From assembly GCF_000372745.1 (NCBI RefSeq), contig NZ_KB889585.1, forward strand, positions 95,150 to 159,149: DNA of 64,000 nt, read 5' to 3'. Source of the stretch: Embleya scabrispora DSM 41855 (GTDB taxonomy: Bacteria; Actinomycetota; Actinomycetes; Streptomycetales; Streptomycetaceae). A model generated the notes under the pieces. It did not search any database and had not been told where the DNA came from. It saw nothing but the letters and a program-made list of their open reading frames with translations. Positions 27,005 to 35,959 of the stretch are shown in pieces. Positions within the stretch are counted from its first letter, which is position 1. Each line of letters starts with the position of its first letter. A program made the position numbers and the translations under genes.

Positions 27005-28207
27005 ATGCAGGTGACCGAACCGGCGGCCGAGCCGTCCAAGGACGAGATGTTGCGCCGCGCGCGGTTCAGCCTGCTCGCGTGCTTCCTGATCCAGGGCGCG
27101 TCCTTCGCCCTTCTGGTGACCAGGATCCCGGCGATCCAGCGCCGTTACGACATGGGCGACGGCACGCTGACCGCGGTCCTGTCGGTGGTGCCGATCGTCG
27201 CGGGCGTGGGCAGCGTCATAGCCGGGGCGCTGGCCAAGCGCTTCGGCAGCCGGCTGGTGCTCCGGGTCTCCCAGCCGATCGTGTGCGCGATCCTGATCGG
27301 GGTCGGCGCGGGCGATCGGCTGTGGCAACTGGCGATCGTCCTCTTCGTGTTCGGGCTCTCCCTGGGCGCGGTGGACGCCACGATGAACATGCAGGGCGTG
27401 GCGATCCAGGCCCGGGCGGGTCGCAGCATCATGCTCGGCTTCCACGCCTCGTACAGTCTCGGCGGCCTGGCCGGCGCCGGGGTCGCCGGGCTGTGCGCGT
27501 GGGGGGACGTCCCGCTGGTGTGGATGTACGCGGGGGCCGTCCTGGTCACCGTGCCCGTCGCGCTCGTGGTCGGCCCCGGCTACCTGGGCACGGACACCGT
27601 GATGCCGGTCGCCGACCCGGAACGCTCGGCGGCCCGCAAGCTGCCGTGGCGCCCGCTGATCCCGCTGTGCCTGGTGATGACGTTCGCCTACATCGGCGAC
27701 TCGACGGTGGCCAACTGGAGCGCGGTCTACCTGGAGAAGGTGCTGGACAGCTCCGAGGCGTTCGCCGTGGTCCCCTACATCGCGTACATGATCACCACCT
27801 TGATCGGCCGCAGCGTGGGCGACCTCGGCGTGCGCCGCTGGGGCATGGTCAACGTGGTCCGCGGCGGAGCCGTGGTCGCCGCCGCCGGCTTCGCGGTGGT
27901 CCTGGCCGCCCCGCACGCCGCGGTGGGTCTGCTCGGCTTCGTGATCCTGGGCGTGGGCCTGTGCGTCCTGGTCCCGCAGACGTTCGCCGCGGGCGGCCGA
28001 CAGTCGCCGCGGGACGCCGACGAGGCGGTGGCCCGACTCAACATCTTCAATTACGTCGGCTTCCTGGTCGGCACCCCGCTCGTGGGCGGGATCGCCGATC
28101 TCGCCTCGTTCCGCGTCGCGATGCTGGTGCCGCTGTTCCTGGTGCTCGCCGTGGTGCCGCTGGCCCACGCCTTCGCCCCGCACGGTGAACCCGCTCACGA
28201 CCGATGA
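27005..28207 (+). CDS. MFS transporter
   Basis: A 400-residue protein with twelve hydrophobic helices. The N-terminal half has LLVTRIPAIQRRYDMGDGTL and AKRFGSRLVLR, the loop 2-3 MFS motif in a variant form; the second half repeats it as RSVGDLGVRRWG. It resembles the actinobacterial group related to fucose permease-like/FucP transporters. Direction and substrate are unknown. TAGCGT at 26991-26996 lies eight bases before the ATG with no ribosome site, consistent with a leaderless mRNA. Confidence 0.85.
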   Translation: MQVTEPAAEPSKDEMLRRARFSLLACFLIQGASFALLVTRIPAIQRRYDMGDGTLTAVLSVVPIVAGVGSVIAGALAKRFGSRLVLRVSQPIVCAILIGVGAGDRLWQLAIVLFVFGLSLGAVDATMNMQGVAIQARAGRSIMLGFHASYSLGGLAGAGVAGLCAWGDVPLVWMYAGAVLVTVPVALVVGPGYLGTDTVMPVADPERSAARKLPWRPLIPLCLVMTFAYIGDSTVANWSAVYLEKVLDSSEAFAVVPYIAYMITTLIGRSVGDLGVRRWGMVNVVRGGAVVAAAGFAVVLAAPHAAVGLLGFVILGVGLCVLVPQTFAAGGRQSPRDADEAVARLNIFNYVGFLVGTPLVGGIADLASFRVAMLVPLFLVLAVVPLAHAFAPHGEPAHDR

Positions 28208-28239
28208 TCGCGAGCCGGCCCGGGCGGTAGCGTGACCGC

Positions 28240-29442
28240 ATGAGTCGAGCGGTGCAGGTGATGTGGGACGACCGGATGACCGGTTACGACTTCGGCCCGT
28301 GGCACCCGATGAAGCCGGTACGCCTGCGCCTGACCATCGACCTGATCCGCGCGTTCGGCCTGCACAACCTGCCGGAACTGCGGGTGCGCGCGCCGGGGAT
28401 CGCCTCCGACGAACAACTGGCCATGGTGCATGCCGACGCCTACGTCGCCGCCGTGCGCGCCGCCTCGTTCGATCCCCGAAAGGCCGATCCGGCGTTCGGG
28501 ATCGGCACCGAGGACACCCCCGCGTTCGCGGACATGCACGAGGTGTCCGCACTGATCGCCGGCGCCTCGATCGCCGCGGCCGACGCGGTGTGGCTGGGAC
28601 CGGAACACCCGGACGGCGCCGACCACGCGATCAACTTCGCGGGCGGCCTGCACCACGCGATGCCCGCCGCCGCGGCCGGATTCTGCGTCTACAACGACCC
28701 CGCGCTGGCGATCGCGCGCCTGCTCGAACTCGGCGCCGAACGGGTCGCCTACGTGGACATCGACGTGCACCACGGCGACGGCGTGCAGGAGGCGTTCCGC
28801 GACGACCCGCGCGTGCTGACGATCAGCCTGCACGAGAGCCCGCGCTTCCTGTTCCCGGGCACCGGGTTCCCGGACGAGATCGGCGGGCCGGACGCCGAGG
28901 GCTTCGCGGTCAACGTCGCGCTTCCGCCCGGGATCGCCGACGCGCCCTGGCTGCGCGCGTTCGACGCCGTGGTGCCGCCGCTGCTCGCGGCCTTTCGCCC
29001 GGACGTGCTGGTCACCCAGCACGGCGCGGACACCCACGCGGACGACCCGCTGGCCCACCTCGCGCTGAGCGTGGACGCGCAGCGCACGGCGCACGCCGCG
29101 CTGCACGCGCTCGCGCACGAACACGCGGGCGGGCGCTGGATCGCCACCGGCGGTGGGGGCTACGCGGCGGTGGACGTGGTCCCGCGCACCTGGACGCACC
29201 TGGTGGCCGAGGCGGCCGGCCACCCCATCGACCCGGCCCGGGACGTGCCGCTCGACTGGCGCGAGGAGGTCCGGATGCTGACCCGCGAAACGGGACCACA
29301 GCGGATGACCGACGGCGGGACCGGCGATTTTCGGCCGTTCTCCGCGGGCTACGACCCGGCGGACCGGACCGACCAATCAATTCTGGCCACCCGGCGCGCG
29401 GTCTTCCCGGCGCATGGTCTCGACCCGATGTTCGACCTGTGA
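28240..29442 (+). CDS. Acetoin utilization protein AcuC-like (class I HDAC fold)
   Basis: A 400-residue member of the arginase/histone deacetylase superfamily. Motifs for the zinc site and charge relay are seen: NFAGGLHHAM, YVDIDVHHGDGVQEAF and QHGADTHADDPLAHLALS, plus ATGGGGYA near the C-terminus. In Bacillus AcuC deacetylates acetyl-CoA synthetase; a comparable protein deacetylase role is likely here. TAGCGT at 28228-28233 is six bases before the ATG, again leaderless. It stands 32 bases after the MFS gene but has its own promoter signal. Confidence 0.88.
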   Translation: MSRAVQVMWDDRMTGYDFGPWHPMKPVRLRLTIDLIRAFGLHNLPELRVRAPGIASDEQLAMVHADAYVAAVRAASFDPRKADPAFGIGTEDTPAFADMHEVSALIAGASIAAADAVWLGPEHPDGADHAINFAGGLHHAMPAAAAGFCVYNDPALAIARLLELGAERVAYVDIDVHHGDGVQEAFRDDPRVLTISLHESPRFLFPGTGFPDEIGGPDAEGFAVNVALPPGIADAPWLRAFDAVVPPLLAAFRPDVLVTQHGADTHADDPLAHLALSVDAQRTAHAALHALAHEHAGGRWIATGGGGYAAVDVVPRTWTHLVAEAAGHPIDPARDVPLDWREEVRMLTRETGPQRMTDGGTGDFRPFSAGYDPADRTDQSILATRRAVFPAHGLDPMFDL

Positions 29443-29496
29443 CCCGGTGCCCCCGACGCCTGCCGTGACCTCGACCCGTGACCCAAGGAGCTGTGC

Positions 29497-30315
29497 GTGA
29501 CCGTTGCGGTTCCCACCCCCGAGGAGCTTCGCTCCCACCTCGTGCGCGGCCGGATCGCCGGCGACGTGGCGACCACGAGAGAGAACAACCTCCGGCACTA
29601 CCGACTGATGAGCGAGCGGCACCCCGGCCATCTGTTCGGCCTGGAACCGGACGGTCGGTGGAACGCGGACGATGTGCTGGCCCTGATGGTGCGCCGTTGC
29701 GGAGTGGTCGCCGATCCGGCCCACCGCAACGGCCGGGACACCATCGACCCGGACCTGACCATCGCCGCCCTGGACGCGTACGCGGATCGAGTGGCGCTGG
29801 CCGCCAAACGCCGCGAGCGGGTGATCGTGGCCACGGGTCACCCGAACGGCCTACAGGATTGGTATCGGACACTGGCGCGCGTGCTGCGCGACGCCGGATG
29901 TACGCTCCTGCGCCCCGCCGCGGGCTGGGTCTATCGCACGCCGACCGCCGAGGGCGGGGAGAGTCGCACGATCCGCTATCGGGGTGATGTCGCCATGGTG
30001 GTCGACGACGAGGGAGACTTCCGGCACACCCACTCCGCGCGCGGCGTGCGGGCGATGCTGGCCGAGTTGGCCACCGCGCGCGAGCCGCTTCCGGATCTGC
30101 TGATCGGCGACCACGGCTGGGCCGGAGGCGCGGGTCAGGCGGGTGTTCCCACGATCGGATTCGCGGATTGCAACGACCCCGCGTTGTTCGTGGCGGCAGA
30201 GGAGAGCCGGGTCGAGGTGGTCGTCCCGCTCGACGACAACGTCGCACCGCACCTGTACAAACCGCTCATGGCCTACGTGCTCGATCGGTCCGGACTGTCC
30301 GGAATCAATCCATAA
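29497..30315 (+). CDS. Phosphatase-like protein (actinobacterial family)
   Basis: A 272-residue protein of a family often labelled phosphatase in streptomycetes and found next to the small DNA-binding protein gene that follows. Conserved-looking segments are GRIAGDVATTRENNLRHYR, DTIDPDLTIAALD, VIVATGHPNGL, DDEGDFRHTHSARG, IGDHGWAGGAG and IGFADCNDPALFVA. The Asp/His-rich motifs suggest a metal-dependent hydrolase, but I cannot assign a substrate. GTG 29497 follows AAGGAG. No membrane segment. Confidence 0.7.
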   Translation: MTVAVPTPEELRSHLVRGRIAGDVATTRENNLRHYRLMSERHPGHLFGLEPDGRWNADDVLALMVRRCGVVADPAHRNGRDTIDPDLTIAALDAYADRVALAAKRRERVIVATGHPNGLQDWYRTLARVLRDAGCTLLRPAAGWVYRTPTAEGGESRTIRYRGDVAMVVDDEGDFRHTHSARGVRAMLAELATAREPLPDLLIGDHGWAGGAGQAGVPTIGFADCNDPALFVAAEESRVEVVVPLDDNVAPHLYKPLMAYVLDRSGLSGINP

Positions 30316-30379
30316 AACAGCCTGATGGGCGATTCAGGTGGGATAACTACTCCTCTTCCCCACTGGTACCACACGCCAC

Positions 30380-30403
30380 TACTCTGGAGGGACGCACGTG
30401 CGT
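30380..30403 (+). promoter_or_regulatory. Putative promoter of DNA-binding protein gene
   Basis: TACTCT at 30380-30385 resembles a -10 box and is followed by the 12-bp perfect palindrome ACGCACGTGCGT (30392-30403) about at the transcription start. The gene at 30462 would have a leader of about 70 bases. Confidence 0.35.
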
Positions 30404-30461
30404 GTGGCAGTCGCCGGAGGGGAAGCCGGCGCCCGACGCGTGCTGAATGGTTCGGTGCGTC

Positions 30462-30665
30462 ATGGCTTCTGGAGAGAGGCCTCTCAACGAGGTCAACTTC
30501 TTGACTGTGGCCGAGGTGGCCGCGGTGATGCGGGTGTCCAAGATGACGGTGTATCGCCTGGTCCACAGTGGCGAGATGCCGGCCATCAGGGTTGGTCGGT
30601 CCTTCCGAGTTCCGGAGCAGGCCGTCCACGACTACCTGCGAGACTCCTACGTGGAAACAGCGTAG
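30462..30665 (+). CDS. Excisionase/MerR-like helix-turn-helix DNA-binding protein
   Basis: A 67-residue single-domain protein. LNEVNFLTVAEVAAVMRVSK then MTVYRLVHSGEMPAIRVGRS is the winged helix of the excisionase/BldC superfamily. It is not BldC itself, which has a different recognition helix. In streptomycetes this near-invariant protein sits just before the bS22 gene; I recall the S. coelicolor orthologue (near SCO3328) being called BdtA, but am not certain. ATG 30462 is used although an in-frame GTG at 30447 exists; no strong ribosome site is present for either. It probably regulates transcription by cooperative DNA binding. Confidence 0.85.
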   Translation: MASGERPLNEVNFLTVAEVAAVMRVSKMTVYRLVHSGEMPAIRVGRSFRVPEQAVHDYLRDSYVETA

Positions 30666-30784
30666 GGGGGCATTACGGACCGCCTCGTTTAGAGGTGGGC
30701 CGGGGCGGCGAGTAGGCTGGCCCCCAGTTGTGCGGGCTGATCCGGCTCCGCGCGGTAGGAACGTCACGTGAGCGAGGGTTGTCG

Positions 30785-30883
30785 GTGGGCTCTGTCATCA
30801 AGAAGCGTCGCAAGCGCATGGCGAAGAAGAAGCACCGCAAGCTTCTCAAGAAGACGCGCGTGCAGCGTCGCAACAAGAAGTAG
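30785..30883 (+). CDS. 30S ribosomal protein bS22 (AURKAIKF family), 32 residues
   Basis: A very small basic protein, GTG start, reading MGSVIKKRRKRMAKKKHRKL and ending VQRRNKK. The motif KKRRKRMAKKKHRKLLKKTR is the hallmark of the short actinobacterial ribosomal protein bS22, bound near the decoding site of the small subunit. The match along the whole length leaves little doubt. TAGGCT at 30713-30718 may be the -10 box, and GAGGG lies before the start. A hairpin follows at 30918. Confidence 0.93.
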   Translation: MGSVIKKRRKRMAKKKHRKLLKKTRVQRRNKK

Positions 30884-30917
30884 GCATCCCACCGGCGTAT
30901 GCCGCTGAAGCCTTGGG

Positions 30918-30961
30918 CGACCGCCCGTCGTGTTCCCTTCGGGGGACGCGTCGGGCGGTCG
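30918..30961 (+). terminator. Terminator after bS22
   Basis: CGACCGCCCG (30918-30927) pairs exactly with CGGGCGGTCG (30952-30961); inside, GTTCCC and GGGGAC extend the fold around a TTCG-containing loop. It begins 35 bases after the bS22 stop. Confidence 0.7.
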
Positions 30962-31158
30962 TCGTGCGTTTCGGGGGTGTCGCGGACGGATGTCGCGGCG
31001 CGCCCGGACGAACTGCCGGTGTGAACGCCTCGTAAACCTGCGCCCGGCGGGTAGGCGCGACGGATACGTTGGAACTTGTCGTCTCGCGTTTGCGTTCCGT
31101 AATCATTCGGCTGCATGGCGATCACCTGGTGAGCAAACATGAGCGGGGGAGGCACAGC

Positions 31159-32193
31159 ATGGGACGTGTCGTCATGGTCACCGGTGTAGCCGGCGACCCG
31201 GGGGCCGATTTCGTGCGGATGATCCGCGACGAACCGGGTGTCGATCGGGTGATCGGGGTCGACATGGTCGAGCCCGGGTCCACCCCTGACGGTGTGGACT
31301 TCGTGCTCGCCGACATCCGCAACCCGATGATCGCGAAGGTGGTCGCATCGGCGGCGGTGGACACCGTGGTGCACCTGAGCCCCAGCGAGGTGCCGCCGAA
31401 CCACGGTGGCGCGGTCTCGATCAAGGAGACCAACGTCATCGGCACCATGCAGCTGCTCGCGGCCTGCCAGAAGGCGCCGTCGATCCGCCGCCTCGTGGTG
31501 CGCTCGACCACCGCCGTCTACGGTGGTTCGCCGCGCGACCCCGCGCTGTTCGCGGAGGACACCGAACCACGGGTACAGCCCTCCGCCGGTTGGGCCAAGG
31601 ACGCCGTCGAGATCGAGGGCTACGTGCGCGGCTTCGCTCGGCGCCGGCCGGATGTCGCGGTCACGGTGCTGCGCTTCGCACCGCAGCTCGGGCCGCGGAC
31701 CGATTCGCCGATGGGTTCCTACTTCGGGCTCCCGGTGTTGCCGACAGTGCTCGGCTACGACCCCCGCCTGCAGTTCGTGCACGAGGACGACCTGCTGGAG
31801 GCGCTGCGGATCGCCGTGCTGGCCGATCGGCCGGGTACGTACAACATCGCCGCCGAGGGGGTGCTGTTCCTGTCCCAGGCCGCTCGTCGGCTGGGCCGAC
31901 CGGTGTTGCCCTTCCCGGCCGCCGCGGTCGGACTGGTCAATCAGGGTTTGCGCCGCGTCGGATCGGTGCACCTGTCCGCCGAGCAGGTGCGGCTGCTCAC
32001 CCACGGGCGTGTGGTCGACCCCACACGTGCCCGGGAGAAACTGGGCTTCGTCGCGGCCAGGAGCACGGCCGAGACGTTCGCCGACTATGCCTGGGGTCGA
32101 CATTCGGCCGGCCTGTTCGACCCGAGGCTCCTGGCACAGGTGCCCGATCGACTCGCCACGTTGCTGCTCACCAGGAGGAGCCCCGATGGGTGA
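31159..32193 (+). CDS. NAD-dependent epimerase/dehydratase family protein
   Basis: A 344-residue extended SDR. The N-terminal VMVTGVAGDPGADFVRMIRD holds the GxxGxxG nucleotide site; TTAVYGG follows, but the catalytic YxxxK is not clear (SAGWAKDAVEIEGY has Trp-Ala-Lys), so this may be an atypical, non-epimerase member. In streptomycetes it is next to an acyltransferase gene, as here. ATG 31159 follows GGGGGAGG. It overlaps the acyltransferase start by eight bases. A role in a cell-envelope lipid pathway is a guess from that pairing. Confidence 0.75.
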   Translation: MGRVVMVTGVAGDPGADFVRMIRDEPGVDRVIGVDMVEPGSTPDGVDFVLADIRNPMIAKVVASAAVDTVVHLSPSEVPPNHGGAVSIKETNVIGTMQLLAACQKAPSIRRLVVRSTTAVYGGSPRDPALFAEDTEPRVQPSAGWAKDAVEIEGYVRGFARRRPDVAVTVLRFAPQLGPRTDSPMGSYFGLPVLPTVLGYDPRLQFVHEDDLLEALRIAVLADRPGTYNIAAEGVLFLSQAARRLGRPVLPFPAAAVGLVNQGLRRVGSVHLSAEQVRLLTHGRVVDPTRAREKLGFVAARSTAETFADYAWGRHSAGLFDPRLLAQVPDRLATLLLTRRSPDG

Positions 32194-33352
32194 CGCCCGG
32201 ATCATTCCCTTCGACGGCGCCGCCTCCGGGGCGCGGACGCCCGCGCCTCGGTCGGGGCGACGGACCGCCCGGCCCGCGCGGGCGGTCCGGGTGCCCGAGC
32301 CGGTCGAGGGCGAGGTGCCGGTGCGGTCGATCGAGGGGCGCCCGGCCGAGGAACGGCCGACCCGGGAGCGGCCGGTTCGCGAGCATGAGGAGGGCGCGGG
32401 CGCGGGACCCAGGCGGGCGCCGGGGACCGGGCGCTCGTTGCTCGGGTCGCTCGCGGGCGCGGTCGGCGGGGTCGTGGGCGGTGCCGCCGCCGGGCTCCTG
32501 GACGGCGTGGCCGGACCGGGCTGGGAGGACAAGGCCGCGGACGGGCTCGCCTTCCTCCGCCGGCGGATCACCGGCGACTACGAGGTGGACGAGTTCGGCT
32601 TCGACCCCGAGCTCAACGACAAGCTGATGGCCGCGCTGCGGGTGGTCTACGAGCAGTACTTCCGGGTCGAGGTCAGCGGCTTGGAGAACATCCCCGCCAA
32701 GGGCGGCGCGCTGATCGTCGCGAACCACTCCGGCACGCTGCCCGTGGACGCGCTGATGACCCAGGTGGCGGTGCACGACCACCACCCCGACCGGCGCAAT
32801 CTGCGGCTGCTCGCCGCCGACCTGGTCTTCCAACTGCCCCTGGTGGGGTCGGTGGCGCGCAAGAGCGGGCACACCCTCGCCTGCCACGCGGACGCCGAAC
32901 GCCTGCTCGCGAAGGGCGAATTGGTCGGCGTGTGGCCCGAGGGCTACAAGGGCCTGGGCAAGCCGTTCAGCGAGCGGTACAAGCTGCAGCGCTTCGGGCG
33001 CGGCGGTTTCGTCTCGGCGGCGCTGCGCACCGGGGTGCCGATCGTGCCGTGCTCGATCGTGGGCGCCGAGGAGATCTATCCGATGGTGGGCAACGTGCGT
33101 ACGCTCGCCCGGTTGTTGAACCTGCCCTACTTCCCGGTCACCCCGACGTTCCCGCTGCTGGGCCCGCTCGGTCTGGTGCCGCTGCCGACCCGGTGGCGGA
33201 TCGAGTTCGGCGCGCCGATCCGCACGGACGCGTACGCGCAGGAGGCGGCGGACGACCCGATGGTGGTGTTCAACCTCACCGACGAGGTGCGCGAGACCAT
33301 CCAGCACACCATCTACCGGCTGTTGATGCAGCGTCGGTCGGTCTTCTTCTAG
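32186..33352 (+). CDS. 1-acyl-sn-glycerol-3-phosphate acyltransferase family protein
   Basis: A 388-residue PlsC-like protein. The first 100 residues are Arg/Pro/Gly-rich and probably disordered. The acyltransferase core begins at about 155: NHSGTLPVD is the NHx4D catalytic motif, VWPEGYKG is the substrate-binding motif III, and VPIVPCSIVGAEE follows. ATG 32186 has AGGAGGAG upstream. Members with this N-terminal extension lie beside the epimerase gene in streptomycetes. It likely acylates lysophosphatidate or a related lipid at the membrane. Confidence 0.85.
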   Translation: MGDARIIPFDGAASGARTPAPRSGRRTARPARAVRVPEPVEGEVPVRSIEGRPAEERPTRERPVREHEEGAGAGPRRAPGTGRSLLGSLAGAVGGVVGGAAAGLLDGVAGPGWEDKAADGLAFLRRRITGDYEVDEFGFDPELNDKLMAALRVVYEQYFRVEVSGLENIPAKGGALIVANHSGTLPVDALMTQVAVHDHHPDRRNLRLLAADLVFQLPLVGSVARKSGHTLACHADAERLLAKGELVGVWPEGYKGLGKPFSERYKLQRFGRGGFVSAALRTGVPIVPCSIVGAEEIYPMVGNVRTLARLLNLPYFPVTPTFPLLGPLGLVPLPTRWRIEFGAPIRTDAYAQEAADDPMVVFNLTDEVRETIQHTIYRLLMQRRSVFF

Positions 33353-33405
33353 GGCAGGCGGGTGCCTGCCAAGGCGTCGGATGCCGGGTGCGAACGCTCC
33401 CGGCA

Positions 33406-33457
33406 CGACAACGCGAGCGGCTCGTGGACGGGTGTCCACGAGCCGCTCGCGTTGTCG
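33406..33457. terminator. 24-bp perfect hairpin, bidirectional terminator
   Basis: Bases 33406-33429 pair perfectly with 33434-33457 around a GGGT loop. It lies midway between the acyltransferase stop (33352) and the convergent rsbN stop (33483). This is the longest perfect stem in the window. Confidence 0.85.
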
Positions 33458-33482
33458 CCGGTGGTCGAGCCGGGGTGCCGGC

Positions 33483-34718
33483 TCAGCCGGGCGGATCCTC
33501 CTCGGCGGGGCCGAGCAGATTGAGCCCGATACCCGGCAGGCCGGGCAGCAGCGGCGGGAGGATCTGACCCTTGGGCGTCTTCGCCGGGGTCGGGGCGGTG
33601 TCCGCGCCGCCGGATTGGGCGGTGGGACTTTGGGCGGGTGCGTCGCCGAGGAGTGGGATGTTCAGCCCCGGGAGCAGGCCGCCGTCCTGCTGGGATTGTT
33701 GTCGAGGCGCGGCATCACCGGTCGGCGCCGAGCCGTTGGGCTGCGGGGCACCGTTCGCCGCGGTTCCACCCGGGCCCGGGGGGTGCGGGGCGAGCGGTTG
33801 CGGTCCGGTGCCGGGCGCGTCGCCCGGGTTCGCGCCGGGAGCGGCGGGCGAGCCGCCGGTGCGCCCGCGCTCGGAGGGCGTGGACGAGGCCTTGTCGGCG
33901 GTGCCCGCGATCGGGGCGACCTGCTCGTTGATCGCGGTGAGCAGGGTGCGGACCCGGTCGCGCTCGGAGGACAGCTCCGGTGGGAGCCGGTCGCCGATCC
34001 GGTCCATGCGCTCGTGGCCGGAGCGGGCGAAGTCGGCCAGATTGCGCATCGGGCCGTCGCTGCCGCTCTTGCGGAAGTGGTCGGTGAGCAGCTCCCGCCC
34101 CTTGTCGGCCTCGTCGCGCCAGTCGTCGAGCACCTGCCGCAGATGCCGCACCGTCGCCTTGTCGGTGGGCGTTCGGCCGGCTCGCTTGAGCAACTGTTCG
34201 GCCTCGCTCATCCGGGTCTCGGCCTGCTGGAGATAGCGCTCGCCGCGCTCGTGGTCGTTGTCCGCGAGCGAGATCTTGAAGTCTTCGACCGTGCGCTTGA
34301 CGCCGTAGGTCATGTCGCCGGGCAACGCGTCGGAGCTGGCGTAGGCCACCCCGCCCAGGCCGCCGCCGGTGGCCACCACGAACGCGCCCGCGATGGCCGC
34401 GCGTCGACGCCAGCGCACGGTGCGCGGCGGGGTGGCGAGCTCCTTGCGGCGATGCGCGCCTCGGGGCGCGGGCACGGTGGCCGTGCCCTCGGTCGCGGGC
34501 AGTGCCGCGGCCTCGTCCAGCAGTCGTTGCCGTAGCGCGGCTCGAAAGTCCACGCTCGGCACCGGCGCCGACTCGGACCGATCACGCAGCAGCTCGGCGG
34601 TCCGCAACAGCGGGACCAGCGCGGGCAGGGGCTCTGCCGATCGGTTGTTGCGGTCGTTCTCGTCGAGGGCTCGCGCGAAGGCGTTCGCGGGTCGTCGATC
34701 CAGGGCCGCAATGCTCAC
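33483..34718 (-). CDS. rsbN: Anti-sigma factor RsbN
   Basis: A 411-residue membrane anti-sigma factor of sigma-BldN. The N-terminal about 100 residues (RPANAFARALDENDRNN, DFRAALRQRLLDEA) form the cytoplasmic sigma-binding part; one membrane helix is at about 105-128 (AAIAGAFVVATGGGLGGVAY); the DUF5667 domain follows (SSDALPGDMTYGVKRTVEDF, ERYLQQAETRMSEAEQLL); the last 140 residues are Pro/Gly/Ala-rich. GTG 34718 has GGAGGT seven bases upstream. It lies directly downstream of bldN, as in streptomycetes, and appears to have a BldN-type promoter. Confidence 0.9.
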   Translation of the reverse strand: MSIAALDRRPANAFARALDENDRNNRSAEPLPALVPLLRTAELLRDRSESAPVPSVDFRAALRQRLLDEAAALPATEGTATVPAPRGAHRRKELATPPRTVRWRRRAAIAGAFVVATGGGLGGVAYASSDALPGDMTYGVKRTVEDFKISLADNDHERGERYLQQAETRMSEAEQLLKRAGRTPTDKATVRHLRQVLDDWRDEADKGRELLTDHFRKSGSDGPMRNLADFARSGHERMDRIGDRLPPELSSERDRVRTLLTAINEQVAPIAGTADKASSTPSERGRTGGSPAAPGANPGDAPGTGPQPLAPHPPGPGGTAANGAPQPNGSAPTGDAAPRQQSQQDGGLLPGLNIPLLGDAPAQSPTAQSGGADTAPTPAKTPKGQILPPLLPGLPGIGLNLLGPAEEDPPG

Positions 34719-34824
34719 AGGCCGCACCTCCTCTCCCCGGATGTCCGTCCAGGGAAGTCTCCGGGTCGGGGGCCACGTGGCGGCTCCCCGCCGCAACGAT
34801 CCCCGGAGGGGGTCGCTATCCGGG

Positions 34825-34853
34825 AGAACGAGCCGAAGACCCCGAAGGTTACG
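34825..34853 (-). promoter_or_regulatory. Candidate sigma-BldN promoter of rsbN
   Basis: On the minus strand, CGTAAC (34853-34848) and CGTTCT (34830-34825) are 17 bases apart. As I recall, the sigma-BldN consensus in S. venezuelae is close to CGTAAC and CGTTGA, 16 bases apart. This would give a leader of about 100 bases and a feedback loop in which BldN drives its own antagonist. Confidence 0.5.
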
Positions 34854-34863
34854 GAAGTGTGAT

Positions 34864-35649
34864 TCACCGCACGTCCTCCGGCAGAAGCCTTGCGAGGGTC
34901 CGTACGGCGCGGTATTGCAACGTCTTGATCGCCCCCTCGTTCTTACCCATGATCTGTGCGGTCTCCGCGACCGAGAGTCCCTGCAGGAAGCGCAGGGTCA
35001 CACATTCCTGTTGCTGGGGGTTGAGCTTGTGCACGGCGTCCAGGAGGGCCGCGTTGGACAACGATTCCAGCACGCAGTCCTCGGGGCTGGCCTCGACCTC
35101 GTTGGCGTCGAGCATCTCCCCGGTGGTGACCTCCAGGCGGAACCGGCTGGACTTGAAGTGGTCGGCGACCAGGTTGCGCGCGATGGTCACCAACCAGGCG
35201 CCGAAGTCGCGGCCCTGCCAGGTGAACGTGCCGATCCGGCGCAGTGCGCGCAGGAAGGTCTCGCTGGTCAGGTCCTCGGCGACGGCACGGCCGCCGACCC
35301 GGTAGTAGATGTACCGGTAGACGGTGTCGAAGTAGTTGTCGTACAGCTGGGCGAAGGCGTCGCCGTCGCCGTCCTGGGCGAGTTCGACGAGGGCCATGAT
35401 GCGGCGGGCCTCGCCGTCCGGCCCCGGTCCCCGGGTGTATCCGGAGCCTCGGGTCGGACGGGTCGGTTCGGTGGTGCCGGCGCGCGACGCGAGGGCGAAG
35501 CCCACGGGTTGGGCCGGGGTCGTGTAACAGACCCCGGCGCCGTAACCGGCGGTGGCGGCGAAGCCTACGGACGAGGGGGCAAAGCTCGCGCACACCGCCG
35601 CACGCAGTGTCGCCAGCCCGGACACGTCAACCCGGACGATTCGGTGCAC
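34864..35649 (-). CDS. bldN: ECF sigma factor BldN
   Basis: A 261-residue ECF sigma factor required for aerial mycelium formation and chaplin/rodlin gene expression in Streptomyces. Region 2 is LYDNYFDTVYRYIYYRVGG then AEDLTSETFLRALRR; region 4 is LNPQQQECVTLRFLQGLSVA then MGKNEGAIKTLQYRAVRTL. The N-terminal extension of about 85 residues before region 2 is diagnostic of BldN, which is made as a pro-protein and cleaved. GTG 35649 (VHRIVRVDVSGLATLRA) is chosen by match to the S. coelicolor N-terminus and AGGGAG upstream; ATG 35700 is possible. Confidence 0.93.
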   Translation of the reverse strand: MHRIVRVDVSGLATLRAAVCASFAPSSVGFAATAGYGAGVCYTTPAQPVGFALASRAGTTEPTRPTRGSGYTRGPGPDGEARRIMALVELAQDGDGDAFAQLYDNYFDTVYRYIYYRVGGRAVAEDLTSETFLRALRRIGTFTWQGRDFGAWLVTIARNLVADHFKSSRFRLEVTTGEMLDANEVEASPEDCVLESLSNAALLDAVHKLNPQQQECVTLRFLQGLSVAETAQIMGKNEGAIKTLQYRAVRTLARLLPEDVR

Positions 35650-35959
35650 GGGACTCCCTGTTGCTTCAGCGGTAATTACGTTCGGTGCGGAATCGATCAC
35701 CCATAGTAGGGAACTTGGATACCGCTGTGCGCCGATCGAGAATAACGCTTAGTAAAGGAAGGGATACCAAGTGTGCCCATCGGCGTTAGGAAGCTACCGG
35801 GATGGACCGCTGTTGTGTGCTCTTTGCGTGTTTGCCGGGTTGTCCCGGTTGAGGTGTGCTATATGCGGACAACTCGCCGCCGTCCGGGTCTGCGAGCCGG
35901 CCCTGAACAACCCTTTCGTCGCAGGTCGCAGGGGGTGCGCGGGGATGGGGACGGCCGGC
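35650..35959. promoter_or_regulatory. Long upstream region of bldN
   Basis: The 310 bases between the HAD phosphatase stop and bldN are AT-richer than the surroundings. On the minus strand TACTAT (35708-35703) is a good -10 box, placing the transcript start about 45 bases before GTG 35649. GTAATTAC, an 8-bp palindrome, lies near 35673 within the leader. I could not find a clear BldD-type site. Confidence 0.4.

Noticed and set aside
30462..30665. Identification of the small helix-turn-helix protein as BldC
   Set aside because: The superfamily is the same, but the recognition helix (SKMTVYRLVHSGEMPAIRVG) differs from BldC, and the neighbours (bS22, phosphatase) fit the other conserved protein.
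35650..35770. BldD-binding site before bldN
   Set aside because: bldN is BldD-controlled in Streptomyces, but no convincing AGTGA/TCACT-type pair was visible here.
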